From Sphingobacteriales bacterium TSM_CSS (GTDB taxonomy: Bacteria; Bacteroidota; Bacteroidia; Chitinophagales; UBA2359): a stretch of DNA of 33,583 nucleotides. This document shows positions 8,476 to 15,734 of this stretch, in pieces (the stretch's first letter is position 1; every line of letters starts with the position of its first letter). The stretch covers positions 1 to 33,583 of the forward strand of contig NBMY01000151.1 in assembly GCA_002212985.1 (NCBI GenBank), given 5' to 3'. The notes under the pieces were generated by a model that searched no databases, had not been told where the DNA came from, and was given only the letters and a program-made list of their open reading frames with translations. Made by a program: the position numbers and the translations under genes.

Positions 8476-9894
8476 TTAGGACTCAAGGTCGCTTGCATCT
8501 TCATTGTCTGCATCAGAAAATTCTTCGCGAATTTTTCTGAATTCATCAGAGGTTACCGGTTCTTCTTTAATATGAAGGTTGGGCAACAGGGCGTTTATGC
8601 CGTAGTAATCTTGCAACCTCTGGTAAACCAATGTTCTCTGTTCTTCGTTATCAAGGTCTTTTTTGGCATATTTCAGCAGCATATCATAAGGAAGATCAAT
8701 ATTATAGGTTCTTTTAATTTCACTATACACATTGTAAATGATGGCTTGGTTAATTTCATCTTCCTGAACTTTAATATCAAACTGTTTCACCAGTTCTTCG
8801 CGTATTAATTGCCATGTAAACTCTTCGAGAAAATAATTTTTAGAAGCGTTCCATTTTTCGTCATCGGCATAGGCTTGGTTGCTGCGTTCGTTAATAAATT
8901 TGCGCACAAACAATTCGGGCAACTGCAGTGCCATTGCCTTCGGCAATATCTTTTTGAGCTGTTTTTGAAGAAAAGAAGCTCCTTCCTGAGCAAGATTGCC
9001 GTTCATCACCTCGGTAAGTTTTTCTTTGAATGCTTCGAGGGTGGTAATTTCTGTATCGGGAAAAATTTGCCCGAAAAAGGTTTCGTCCAAATCGGCAGGA
9101 ATTCTGCGGCGTATTTGAGTAATGGTTATTTTATAATTATCGGGCAGGTCTGCTATGTTTTCTGTTACATTCAGCATTTGCCAGGCAACTTCTTCTCGGC
9201 TTTTGTCAAAAAGGTTGAAGAGATTTTGAACGGTGCTTTCGTTCAGTTTCAGGTTAAGCAAGGCATCTTTTTCGGTGCCGGGTTTCAGCAAATCGGGCAC
9301 AATTGGCGTTGTATGGGAAATGCCGCCTTCTTTAACATTCCCATCGGCATCTGTTTCTTCTGAGCGAACGTACACAATGTCGTTGAGTTGAATGGCGTCG
9401 GTTTCGGTTAAATCAGATACAGTACCATACTCCTTGCGCATCAGATCAATTTGTTCATCAATTTCCGCATCGGTTGTATATGGCACGTACTTTACAAATT
9501 CGTGTTCGGGACTGTAGAGAACCGAAAAGTCAATCTGCGGTTTTAACCCCAACTCTAAGTTTAAGGTATATACTTTTTCGGGGTCGGTATAGTTAATGCC
9601 TTGTGTATCTTCGTTTACCAGTAAGGGGTTGGCAAAATAGTGCAGGTTGTTTTGTCTTAAATAATCTGCAACCTCCTTGTCGGTTAAATCTTTAATTGTT
9701 TCGCTCAAAACATGGTTTCCATAAATCTTTTTAAACAGGCCCAAAGGGGTTGTGCCTTTCCGGAAACCTTTCATAGAAACTTCCTTGTTTGTTTCTTTGC
9801 ATTTTTTTTCAAAAACGGGCAGGTATGTTTCGGGTTCTATGGCTACATGCAGCACTATGTGCTGTGTTCCCAGATTTTCTACGGTTAAACTCAT
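8476..9894 (-). CDS. tig: Trigger factor, ribosome-associated chaperone
   Basis: A 472-residue chaperone that binds at the ribosome exit tunnel and shields nascent chains. The ribosome-binding loop GFRKGTTP (43-50) matches the family's G-F-R-x-G-x-x-P motif. A weakly conserved central segment (about 150-240) corresponds to the FKBP-like PPIase domain; its catalytic surface looks degenerate. A long helical C-terminal domain follows and ends in an acidic tail (DADNEDASDLES). The start MSLTVENLG is natural for this family. It precedes clpP and clpX on the same strand and follows tRNA-Leu by 114 bp. No separate -7 element is obvious in that gap, so transcription could begin upstream of the tRNA (inference). 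Confidence 0.95.
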   Translation of the reverse strand: MSLTVENLGTQHIVLHVAIEPETYLPVFEKKCKETNKEVSMKGFRKGTTPLGLFKKIYGNHVLSETIKDLTDKEVADYLRQNNLHYFANPLLVNEDTQGINYTDPEKVYTLNLELGLKPQIDFSVLYSPEHEFVKYVPYTTDAEIDEQIDLMRKEYGTVSDLTETDAIQLNDIVYVRSEETDADGNVKEGGISHTTPIVPDLLKPGTEKDALLNLKLNESTVQNLFNLFDKSREEVAWQMLNVTENIADLPDNYKITITQIRRRIPADLDETFFGQIFPDTEITTLEAFKEKLTEVMNGNLAQEGASFLQKQLKKILPKAMALQLPELFVRKFINERSNQAYADDEKWNASKNYFLEEFTWQLIREELVKQFDIKVQEDEINQAIIYNVYSEIKRTYNIDLPYDMLLKYAKKDLDNEEQRTLVYQRLQDYYGINALLPNLHIKEEPVTSDEFRKIREEFSDADNEDASDLES

Positions 9895-9960
9895 AGGAAA
9901 GTTGTGATGGCTTGATTGAATGCTTTGGTAAAAAAATGCGTTTTGGGGGAAACCCGAGTT

Positions 9961-9980
9961 TCGGGGCGCATAAACCCCGA
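9961..9980 (-). other. Short GC-rich hairpin downstream of tRNA-Leu
   Basis: TCGGGG (9961-9966) and CCCCGA (9975-9980) form a 6-bp stem with an 8-base loop, 28 bases after the tRNA 3' end. No T-run follows on the - strand. It may mark tRNA 3' processing or partial termination before tig. Confidence 0.3.
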
Positions 9981-10008
9981 TGCAGGGAAATGGTTAAATT
10001 AACTTGTG

Positions 10009-10090
10009 TGCGGGTGGAGGGACTCGAACCCCCATGCCTTGCGGCGCCAGATCCTAAGTCTGGTACGTCTACCAATTTCGCCACACCCGC
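10009..10090 (-). tRNA. tRNA-Leu, anticodon TAG
   Basis: On the - strand the acceptor stem GCGGGTG pairs with CACCCGC, with A at 10009 as discriminator base. The anticodon stem CCAGA/TCTGG encloses CTTAGGA, so the anticodon is TAG (10054-10056). The T arm contains GGTTCGAGTCC, and a variable arm (GCCGCAAGGC region) fits a class II tRNA. CCA is not encoded. The predicted length is 82 nt. It reads CTA and, by wobble, other CTN leucine codons. Confidence 0.95.
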
Positions 10091-10102
10091 ATTTTGAGCG
10101 GG

Positions 10103-10110
10103 CAAAGGTA
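10103..10110 (-). promoter_or_regulatory. Candidate -7 element of tRNA-Leu
   Basis: TACCTTTG on the - strand matches TAnnTTTG exactly and ends 13 bases before the mature tRNA 5' end, so a transcript would start very close to the tRNA. No TTTG or TTG is seen at -33; an AT-rich stretch lies there instead. Confidence 0.5.
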
Positions 10111-10496
10111 CGTTAATTTTTTTAAAAATAGCGCTTTTGCCTTACTAAAAGACAGTTTTTTGTTGATAAAATGCCCCCAGTATGGTTTTTTGCTGCAAGC
10201 AGAAGGGTGGCTTTTTAAATGTAACGCGGTGCGCTGTTTGCCGGTCTTGCATCTGCCCGGCTGTATAGGCTTTTTTACAACAGTAAAATATAAGAGCAGG
10301 TGAACGACAATATGGCAGTAGCATTTGCAAAAAAGGGTGGGTTGACTCTGTCTGTAAACAGAGGGTGTTAATTGCAGTTGCAACAGTTTGTACAGCTGGC
10401 ATATTTTACTGCATATACAAAACTGCATCCTGCCATTTGTCTGTGGTCTTTTGGTCAAAATTGAACAATTACAATTTATATTTCCGAAACAAAGAT

Positions 10497-10504
10497 TATT
10501 TTTG
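10497..10504 (+). promoter_or_regulatory. Candidate -7 element for the giant T9SS protein
   Basis: TATTTTTG matches TAnnTTTG exactly, 117 bases before the ATG at 10622. A second near match, TATATTTC at 10477-10484, has TTTG 23 bases upstream. Either could be the promoter. Confidence 0.38.
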
Positions 10505-10621
10505 CGAAAATTTAGGGTAGCTGCTTGCATGGCGGCGGTACTAAAATAGTAGCAACTTGTTACTACCCCTTATTTTGTCCGGTATAGTTTTCATGTACAC
10601 AATTTAAATATAATAAAATAA

Positions 10622-13600
10622 ATGAAAAGCAGATTTATTTTTTTGTTGTTATCTTTTCTAATGATGTTGCTGCTTGTAACTCCTCCTTGTTTGGCACAGT
10701 TACAAACCTTTAGCGCCAACATTGCCGGTACCATTGACTTAACCGGCGCAAACGGCTCATGCACTACACCCGGTTCTGCAACGCCCAATATGGTAACAAT
10801 ACCTGTAAGCGGGGTAGGGGTATTGGGCGCAGCCAATGCCGTAGTGCAGGTAAAAGTAACGCTTAACAATACCTGTACGGGTGGCAGCATGAATTTGAAT
10901 AATCTGCAGTTCAGGTTAAAATCTCCTTCGGGTACCTGTGTGGGAATATATGGCGGGGGATTATCTACCACTGCAACCGGAACCCATGAAATAGCCCTGG
11001 TAAGCAATACTGCGTGCCTCAACAACCCCGATGCCAACGGGTCTAATTCGGCCGGGGTACAGGCAAATTCATCGGGCAATTTTGGTTTTTTTAATGCACA
11101 ATTTAGCGGTACAGGTGCAAATTTAACCGCTTCTTTCAGCGGCGAGAACGCAAATGGCACCTGGCAGCTAATTTTCAGCGAAAGTACTACCTCTGAGCCT
11201 TGTCTTACAGGCGCGTCAATTGCTTTTGGCAATCCTGATGTTGACGACCAGGCTGCCAATGGAAATGACTGTACGGGAGCAATTGTTTGGGATGGCGGGG
11301 CAATTTGTGCCTCAACTAATAGTAAAACAGGCAGTGTTCTTATGCCCGGTAGTCTTACAGGCCCAAACGGTACTTCTTTCGGAACAATCGGAGGTGTTGC
11401 CTGCACGTGGAACGGCGCCAATAATAACGATGTATGGCTTAAATTTACACCCACTTCACCCAATGTCTGTATTTCTATCAGCGGGCTCGATTTCAGCCTT
11501 CAATCGGTGGTGGTGCAAGATGCCAATCAAGATGGCGATAACAACCCCTGCACGGCTAATGCAGTTGGAACCACCAATGATCAGCGATGGAACTTAATTT
11601 CATGTCCGGTTAACAGTATTTATACTACCTCGGCCGGAACAGCGCGCAACCAAAATCACTGTTTTACCGCTACCGTAGGGCAAACATATTACTTAGTGGT
11701 TGATGGCAATGGCGGCGCTGAGTCACCTTTTTATATCGGCGCGGTTTCAGGTTTGCCCGCTGTTGAGTCGCTTTGTCCAACCTTTACGGCAGCGCCGCCC
11801 AACGTAACTGTTACCAACAGTGCCTGCGTTTCGGGGTGTACGGTAAGCGGCGGCAGTATTCTGGCACCAACAGGAACCCCATGTCCTGCCGGCAGCCACC
11901 TCGAATATTCAACCGATGACGGGCTGACATGGCTTTCGCAATTGCCGGTGTACCAAGCAACAGGTCCGGCGCAAACCATTATTTCCCGATGCGAGTGTGA
12001 TTCTGATGCCTCTGTGGTAAGCGCCGTGTCGGCGCCAGTGAGCACAGCGCCGGCTGTTTGCCCGGCTGTAACGGCACTTATAACGGTAAACGAAACCGGG
12101 GGCAATACCACTTTGGGTTGTACGCCGTCCGGCGCCGGCAGTATTGAAGTTACGGCCACGGGCGGGGCAAGCTATGCATGGAGCGGAGGTGCCACGCCGG
12201 CTTTGTCCACCAACAGTTTTACCACGGCAGGAACCTATACCGTTACCGTAACCAATGCAAACGGGTGCGCTGCCACAGCACAGGTAAGCATTGGCGGCAG
12301 TACCGCTCCGCCATTGACAGCCATAACGGTGAATGAAACCGGGGGCAATACCACTCTGGGTTGTACGCCCCCCGGCGCTGGCAGTATTGAAGTTACGGCC
12401 ACGGGCGGGGCAAGCTATGCATGGAGCGGAGGTGCCACGCCGGCTTTGTCCACCAACAGTTTTACCACGGCAGGAACCTATACCGTTACCGTAACCAATG
12501 CAAACGGGTGCGCTGCCACAGCACAGGTAAGCATTGGCGGCAGTACCGCTCCGCCATTGACAGCCATAACGGTGAATGAAACCGGGGGCAATACCACTCT
12601 GGGTTGTACGCCCCCCGGCGCTGGCAGTATTGAAGTTACGGCCACGGGCGGGGCAAGCTATGCATGGAGCGGAGGTGCCACGCCGGCTTTGTCCACCAAC
12701 AGTTTTACCACGGCAGGAACCTATACCGTTACCGTAACCAATGCAAACGGGTGCGCTGCCACGGCACAGGTAAACGTTGGCGGCAGTACCGCTTTGCCTG
12801 TTGCCACAATTTCGGGACCGTCTTCTGCCTGCCGCTTTACTGCCGGACTATCACTCACGGCATCGGGTGGCGGCGCTTACCAATGGAGCAGCAGCGGCGC
12901 CAACAGTTCGGGCAGCAGTTCTGCCGCAACTTTGGGACTTTCTACGGTGAATACCGGCATTACCATATATGTTGTTACGGTTACAGCTGCCAACGGATGT
13001 ACAACTTCGGCAAGTAAAACCGTAACAGTAAATCCCAATCCTTTGGTAAGTATAGCATCGCCCAATTATACCGTTTGTCAGGGAAGCAGTGTAACTGTTG
13101 ATGCCGCTGCAACGGGCGGAACTCTTCCCTATACCCATTTATGGACAGGAAACGGCAGCGCTTACCTTACCACATTTAATACTTCCGACCCTGTTTTCAG
13201 CGCTGCCGGCGTTTTGCCGGGTAGTTATACCCTAAACTATCAGGTACAAGATGCCAACGGATGCCAGTCCAATACAATTGCTGCAACAGTTACGGTTGTT
13301 GGCGCAGGCGGTGGTTTGGGCAACGGGCAACTTACCGGCAATCAGTTTGAAGGCACGCCCACTACATCTGTTCCTACTTTTTACAACATTAATACCATTG
13401 AACTGAGCGGCGGTGTACAACCTTACCAATACCAATGGACAACCAACGGTTATGTGCAGTACAACACCGTTTTAAATGCAAATGGCAGCGTAACCATTAC
13501 GGTAATTTATGCCGATGGTGCATCCTGGGATTTAACCGTTACCGACAGTTCCTGTGGCGCTAATGCCCTTTATTTCGACAATCAACCCGATGACCCCACC

Positions 13601-14152
13601 TCCAGCGATGTGCTGGACATTATCAGCTATACCATTACTCCCGATATAGGCACATCAAACGGCGCTATCAACATCAGCGTGGAAGGCGGAACACCCTGCC
13701 CCGGCGGCATTTACCATTATGCATGGCAAGCCCCTTCAGCGTTTAACGGCAACCTAACCGACGGACCCTATCAGACCGGACTTATAAGCGGCTGGTACAT
13801 TGTTACCGTAACCGATTGCGGAGGGCAGCAAACTCTTGGGTGGTACTGGGTGCCAAGAAAAACCCGTGGCCGGGGCAAATTGGACCAAACCAACCTGCTT
13901 GCCGTTTACCCCAATCCGGTAGCCAATTCTGCCGTTTTGGAGTTTAACCTCCTACAAACCGCGCAAACACATATAGCGCTGTACTCTCCCGAAGGTAAAC
14001 TTATAATGCCTTTGTACAATGGTTTGGCAACAGCAGGGCAACCGCACGAAATACCTGTTCAATTTTCTGCCCTGCCCGCCGGTTTGTATTTTGTTACACT
14101 TACTGCCCAATCGGGTGTTAATCTGGTGCAGCGCTTAGTTATCAACAGGTAA
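10622..14152 (+). CDS. Giant T9SS-secreted adhesin-like protein with P-domain and tandem repeats
   Basis: A 1176-residue exported protein. The signal peptide is residues 1-25 (MKSR, a long hydrophobic run, then CLA before Q). A beta-rich domain at about 30-200 resembles a proprotein-convertase P-domain (QFRLKSPSGT, GTWQLIFSES). A second beta domain at about 205-370 contains VWLKFTP. Three 81-residue repeats occupy about 487-729, almost identical to each other (see repeat entry). Ig/PKD-like segments follow to about 1080. A type A T9SS sorting domain ends the protein (about 1091-1176: LLAVYPNPVANS, LPAGLYFVTL). T9SS substrates cross the outer membrane and are usually attached to the surface through lipopolysaccharide. 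A role in adhesion or gliding is inferred from architecture; no enzyme motif is visible. A perfect 13-bp terminator follows. Confidence 0.88.
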   Translation: MKSRFIFLLLSFLMMLLLVTPPCLAQLQTFSANIAGTIDLTGANGSCTTPGSATPNMVTIPVSGVGVLGAANAVVQVKVTLNNTCTGGSMNLNNLQFRLKSPSGTCVGIYGGGLSTTATGTHEIALVSNTACLNNPDANGSNSAGVQANSSGNFGFFNAQFSGTGANLTASFSGENANGTWQLIFSESTTSEPCLTGASIAFGNPDVDDQAANGNDCTGAIVWDGGAICASTNSKTGSVLMPGSLTGPNGTSFGTIGGVACTWNGANNNDVWLKFTPTSPNVCISISGLDFSLQSVVVQDANQDGDNNPCTANAVGTTNDQRWNLISCPVNSIYTTSAGTARNQNHCFTATVGQTYYLVVDGNGGAESPFYIGAVSGLPAVESLCPTFTAAPPNVTVTNSACVSGCTVSGGSILAPTGTPCPAGSHLEYSTDDGLTWLSQLPVYQATGPAQTIISRCECDSDASVVSAVSAPVSTAPAVCPAVTALITVNETGGNTTLGCTPSGAGSIEVTATGGASYAWSGGATPALSTNSFTTAGTYTVTVTNANGCAATAQVSIGGSTAPPLTAITVNETGGNTTLGCTPPGAGSIEVTATGGASYAWSGGATPALSTNSFTTAGTYTVTVTNANGCAATAQVSIGGSTAPPLTAITVNETGGNTTLGCTPPGAGSIEVTATGGASYAWSGGATPALSTNSFTTAGTYTVTVTNANGCAATAQVNVGGSTALPVATISGPSSACRFTAGLSLTASGGGAYQWSSSGANSSGSSSAATLGLSTVNTGITIYVVTVTAANGCTTSASKTVTVNPNPLVSIASPNYTVCQGSSVTVDAAATGGTLPYTHLWTGNGSAYLTTFNTSDPVFSAAGVLPGSYTLNYQVQDANGCQSNTIAATVTVVGAGGGLGNGQLTGNQFEGTPTTSVPTFYNINTIELSGGVQPYQYQWTTNGYVQYNTVLNANGSVTITVIYADGASWDLTVTDSSCGANALYFDNQPDDPTSSDVLDIISYTITPDIGTSNGAINISVEGGTPCPGGIYHYAWQAPSAFNGNLTDGPYQTGLISGWYIVTVTDCGGQQTLGWYWVPRKTRGRGKLDQTNLLAVYPNPVANSAVLEFNLLQTAQTHIALYSPEGKLIMPLYNGLATAGQPHEIPVQFSALPAGLYFVTLTAQSGVNLVQRLVINR
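12080..12808 (+). repeat. Three tandem 243-bp repeats (81 codons each) in the secreted protein
   Basis: Units begin at 12080, 12323 and 12566, exactly 243 bp apart and in frame. Units 2 and 3 are identical from 12323/12566 for at least 197 bases; differences appear only near the end of unit 3 (from 12763, GCATTGG becoming ACGTTGG). Unit 1 differs from unit 2 by a few scattered bases near its start. Synonymous sites are also identical, so duplication or gene conversion is recent. Each unit encodes an Ig-like strand set with VTATGGASYAWSGG and GTYTVTVTNANGC. Confidence 0.97.
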
Positions 14153-14190
14153 CGGTAAGTAATTTAGCATTTTCACAAACACCATCTTCC

Positions 14191-14230
14191 AACAAAGAGG
14201 CTGTTCTTTTCAGGCAGCCTCTTTGTTTTT
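14191..14230 (+). terminator. Intrinsic terminator of the giant secreted protein gene
   Basis: AACAAAGAGGCTG (14191-14203) pairs perfectly over 13 bp with CAGCCTCTTTGTT (14215-14227), and T continues to 14230. It lies 39 bases after the stop codon. Confidence 0.92.
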
Positions 14231-14338
14231 GTAACAAGCAACCATTGCTTTTAATTTTAGCAAAAGCTTTGTTTTTTAAGGCTTTTACAGCAGGTTATGC
14301 AGTTGTGCAAAAAAAAATTGCAAAAAATACTAAAAAAA

Positions 14339-14371
14339 TTTGCAAAAGTGGAAACTTTAGGTGTATCTTTG
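14339..14371 (+). promoter_or_regulatory. Near-ideal Bacteroidota promoter (TTTG-N21-TATCTTTG)
   Basis: TTTG at 14339-14342, then 21 bases, then TATCTTTG at 14364-14371. Both elements and the spacing match the Bacteroidota primary sigma consensus. Transcription should start around 14375-14378. Confidence 0.7.
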
Positions 14372-14375
14372 CTGC

Positions 14376-14477
14376 TGTAGTTAGCAAATGGTATTCAGTA
14401 CACAAACAAAAGCTAATTGCTAACGCATTGAAGTAGGAGTGCAGGGTAAGCAAACTCCATTTGTTTACCCTTTTTTT
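14376..14477 (+). ncRNA. Candidate small RNA or cis-acting leader RNA (about 100 nt)
   Basis: The stretch is bounded by the promoter at 14339-14371 and an intrinsic terminator at 14444-14477. Inside, GTTAGCAA (14380-14387) and TTGCTAAC (14417-14424) form a perfect 8-bp stem. GGAGT (14436-14440) is complementary to ACTCC (14454-14458) in the terminator loop region, a possible pseudoknot. AAACAAA (14404-14410) is complementary to TTTGTTT (14460-14466) in the terminator's 3' arm, so an antiterminator is conceivable. An 11-codon frame (14388-14423) is present without a clear ribosome site. I do not recognise the family. It may be a free sRNA or an attenuator for the gene at 14559. Confidence 0.5.
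14444..14477 (+). terminator. Intrinsic terminator at the end of the leader/sRNA
   Basis: GGGTAAGCAAA (14444-14454) pairs with TTTGTTTACCC (14460-14470), 11 bp with one G-U and a 5-base loop, followed by seven T. It lies 81 bases before the next ATG and after a strong promoter, so it can cut off transcription into the downstream gene. Confidence 0.85.
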
Positions 14478-14558
14478 ACAACCCCCAATTTTTATATATA
14501 CTCAAACCTGAAAACACTTCTCATTTCCGTTCCTTCATACCCCTAAAAACCTGAAGTC

Positions 14559-15284
14559 ATGTCGTATCTGCCCATTCCTGTAAACCGAAACCTTAAACTC
14601 TCTGCCAAAACCACTTATTGGGTAATTGCCGCAATTTTGGTATCCAATGTATTTACCTACCTGCTGTTTAAATCGGGTGGCACAAAACGGGCAACTGCCT
14701 CTGTGGTACAAACACCGGCAGAAAACAACGCCCAGTTTTATTTATTAGATCAGGCACAAACCTACGTTATGGAGCCTGAAACCTTTGCCCAAAAGGTAAA
14801 GGAAGTGGCCAACTCGCTCAATGTGCCACCAGAATGGCTGATGGCAGTTATGTATTCCGAATCGAAATTTGACGCCTCTGCCACCAATAAAAACAACGGC
14901 GCCACCGGGCTTATCCAGTGGAAACCCGAAGAACTGCAACGTATGGGGCTTACTGCAGAAAAAGTGCGCAATTTAAGCTACGAAGACCAACTTATGTTAG
15001 TGAAAAAGTACTATCAACAGGTAAAGAAAGAGTACAAACCTTTTGAAAACCTTACCGAATTTTACCTTGGCGCTTTCTACCCAGAAGCCTTGGGCGAAGA
15101 TTACTGTTATGCCCTCTACAAACAAAATGAAAACGGCTATAAAACCTATTCTCTGTTAGATATGAACAAAGACGGGCAAATTACCATCAAAGATATTGAT
15201 GAGAAAATGAAGCGCATGTTTCCAACTGCTTATATGATTGAGCGTCCGCAGCCTACAGGCATTCGGGCATGGCTGGGCTGGTAG
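14559..15284 (+). CDS. Membrane-anchored lytic-transglycosylase-like protein with EF-hand
   Basis: A 241-residue protein. One membrane segment (about residues 18-37) follows a basic N-terminus without a clear cleavage site, which suggests a signal anchor with the rest in the periplasm. Residues 78-175 look like a soluble lytic transglycosylase domain: the motif ESKFDASATN (E101 as the likely catalytic acid) is followed by GATGLIQW. Such domains cleave peptidoglycan glycan strands. A single EF-hand loop is at 201-212 (D201, N203, D205, G206, D212), so calcium may bind or regulate it. The order SLT-like domain then EF-hand is unusual to me. It is preceded by a leader with an intrinsic terminator and no other visible promoter. 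Catalytic activity is inferred from the motif only. Confidence 0.78.
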   Translation: MSYLPIPVNRNLKLSAKTTYWVIAAILVSNVFTYLLFKSGGTKRATASVVQTPAENNAQFYLLDQAQTYVMEPETFAQKVKEVANSLNVPPEWLMAVMYSESKFDASATNKNNGATGLIQWKPEELQRMGLTAEKVRNLSYEDQLMLVKKYYQQVKKEYKPFENLTEFYLGAFYPEALGEDYCYALYKQNENGYKTYSLLDMNKDGQITIKDIDEKMKRMFPTAYMIERPQPTGIRAWLGW

Positions 15285-15359
15285 GTGCATAAAAGCACTG
15301 CCGCATTCCAACGTTATTTAAGAGAAATATTTTAGGGTTTATAAATTGACAAGGGTTTG

Positions 15360-15391
15360 GGAGGTGTCTTTAGCAGGCATCTCCTTTTTTT
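15360..15391 (+). terminator. Intrinsic terminator of the transglycosylase-like gene
   Basis: GGAGGTGTC (15360-15368) pairs with GGCATCTCC (15376-15384), 9 bp with two G-U pairs, followed by seven T (15385-15391). Confidence 0.82.
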
Positions 15392-15403
15392 ATGTGCCTG
15401 CCC

Positions 15404-15625
15404 CTACCAATGCAGGGTATAATTGTGCCCGCAGTTTTGACAGGTATTGTCGTTGCCCATGTATGACTGGCAGTGGCAGCCATTTACCGAACAGGCGCCC
15501 CAGCCGTTTATAATTTCAATTTTCAGTACATTGCCTAATTTTATGCGCTGTACGGGTAAATGCAACAGTGGTAAGCCGTTGTTTATAACGGTTTTTACTT
15601 CTTTTACCGGGTGAGTTGTTTGCAT
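15404..15625 (-). CDS. Small Cys/His-rich protein, possibly zinc-binding
   Basis: A 73-residue frame whose C-terminal third has C45-x4-C50-H-C52, then C62-x2-C65-x-H67, with a further His at 72. This spacing suggests a zinc knuckle or treble-clef-like site, but I recognise no named family. The N-terminal part (LPLLHLPVQRIKLGNVLKIEI) could form a small beta sheet. It has no signal peptide. Support for a real gene: an exact -7 element (15664-15671) lies 38 bases before the ATG, the frame fills the gap between two genes on its own, and it follows rsgA on the same strand. Function unknown. Confidence 0.55.
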   Translation of the reverse strand: MQTTHPVKEVKTVINNGLPLLHLPVQRIKLGNVLKIEIINGWGACSVNGCHCQSYMGNDNTCQNCGHNYTLHW

Positions 15626-15663
15626 AGCAATAAAAGTTTTACTGTTTTGAAAAGATGAACACC

Positions 15664-15671
15664 CAAAATTA
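15664..15671 (-). promoter_or_regulatory. Candidate -7 element for the Cys-rich protein gene
   Basis: TAATTTTG on the - strand matches TAnnTTTG exactly, 38 bases before the start at 15625. No TTTG or TTG is seen at the -33 spacing. Confidence 0.38.
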
Positions 15672-15734
15672 AGCTATTATTGTTGATTATTTGGATTATC
15701 CGGTTATATTTTTTCATTTACCATTGGGCAATTT

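Larger units (their letters stand above)
10091..10621. other. 531-bp intergenic region between tRNA-Leu and the giant secreted protein
   Basis: The divergent gap holds a - strand -7 element for the tRNA (10103-10110) and a + strand -7 candidate for the secreted protein (10497-10504). The frames through it give Cys-rich, low-similarity translations that also run into the tRNA, so I see no gene. No clear hairpin or repeat was found. Confidence 0.55.
14153..14558. other. Intergenic region with terminator, strong promoter and structured leader
   Basis: In order it holds the terminator of the giant secreted protein (14191-14230), a near-ideal Bacteroidota promoter (14339-14371), a roughly 100-base structured transcript region (14376-14477) ending in an intrinsic terminator, and an 81-base AT-rich stretch without a recognisable promoter before the transglycosylase gene. 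A 63-codon frame across it (14245-14436) overlaps the promoter and is not convincing. Confidence 0.6.

Noticed and set aside
10069..10530. A 153-codon - strand frame in the gap left of the giant secreted protein
   Set aside because: It runs into the tRNA-Leu gene, has a random Cys/Lys-rich composition and no recognisable domain.
10591..11463. A 290-codon - strand frame over the start of the giant secreted protein
   Set aside because: Antisense of a Thr/Gly/Asn-rich coding region, giving an artificial Pro/Val-rich frame. The sense frame has a signal peptide and sorting domain.
12080..12808. Tandem repeats considered as a CRISPR array
   Set aside because: The unit is 243 bp, has no spacers and is continuous coding sequence.
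14245..14436. A 63-codon + strand frame before the transglycosylase gene
   Set aside because: It spans the promoter at 14339-14371 and the start of the leader RNA. Its Lys/Ala-rich translation has no family character.
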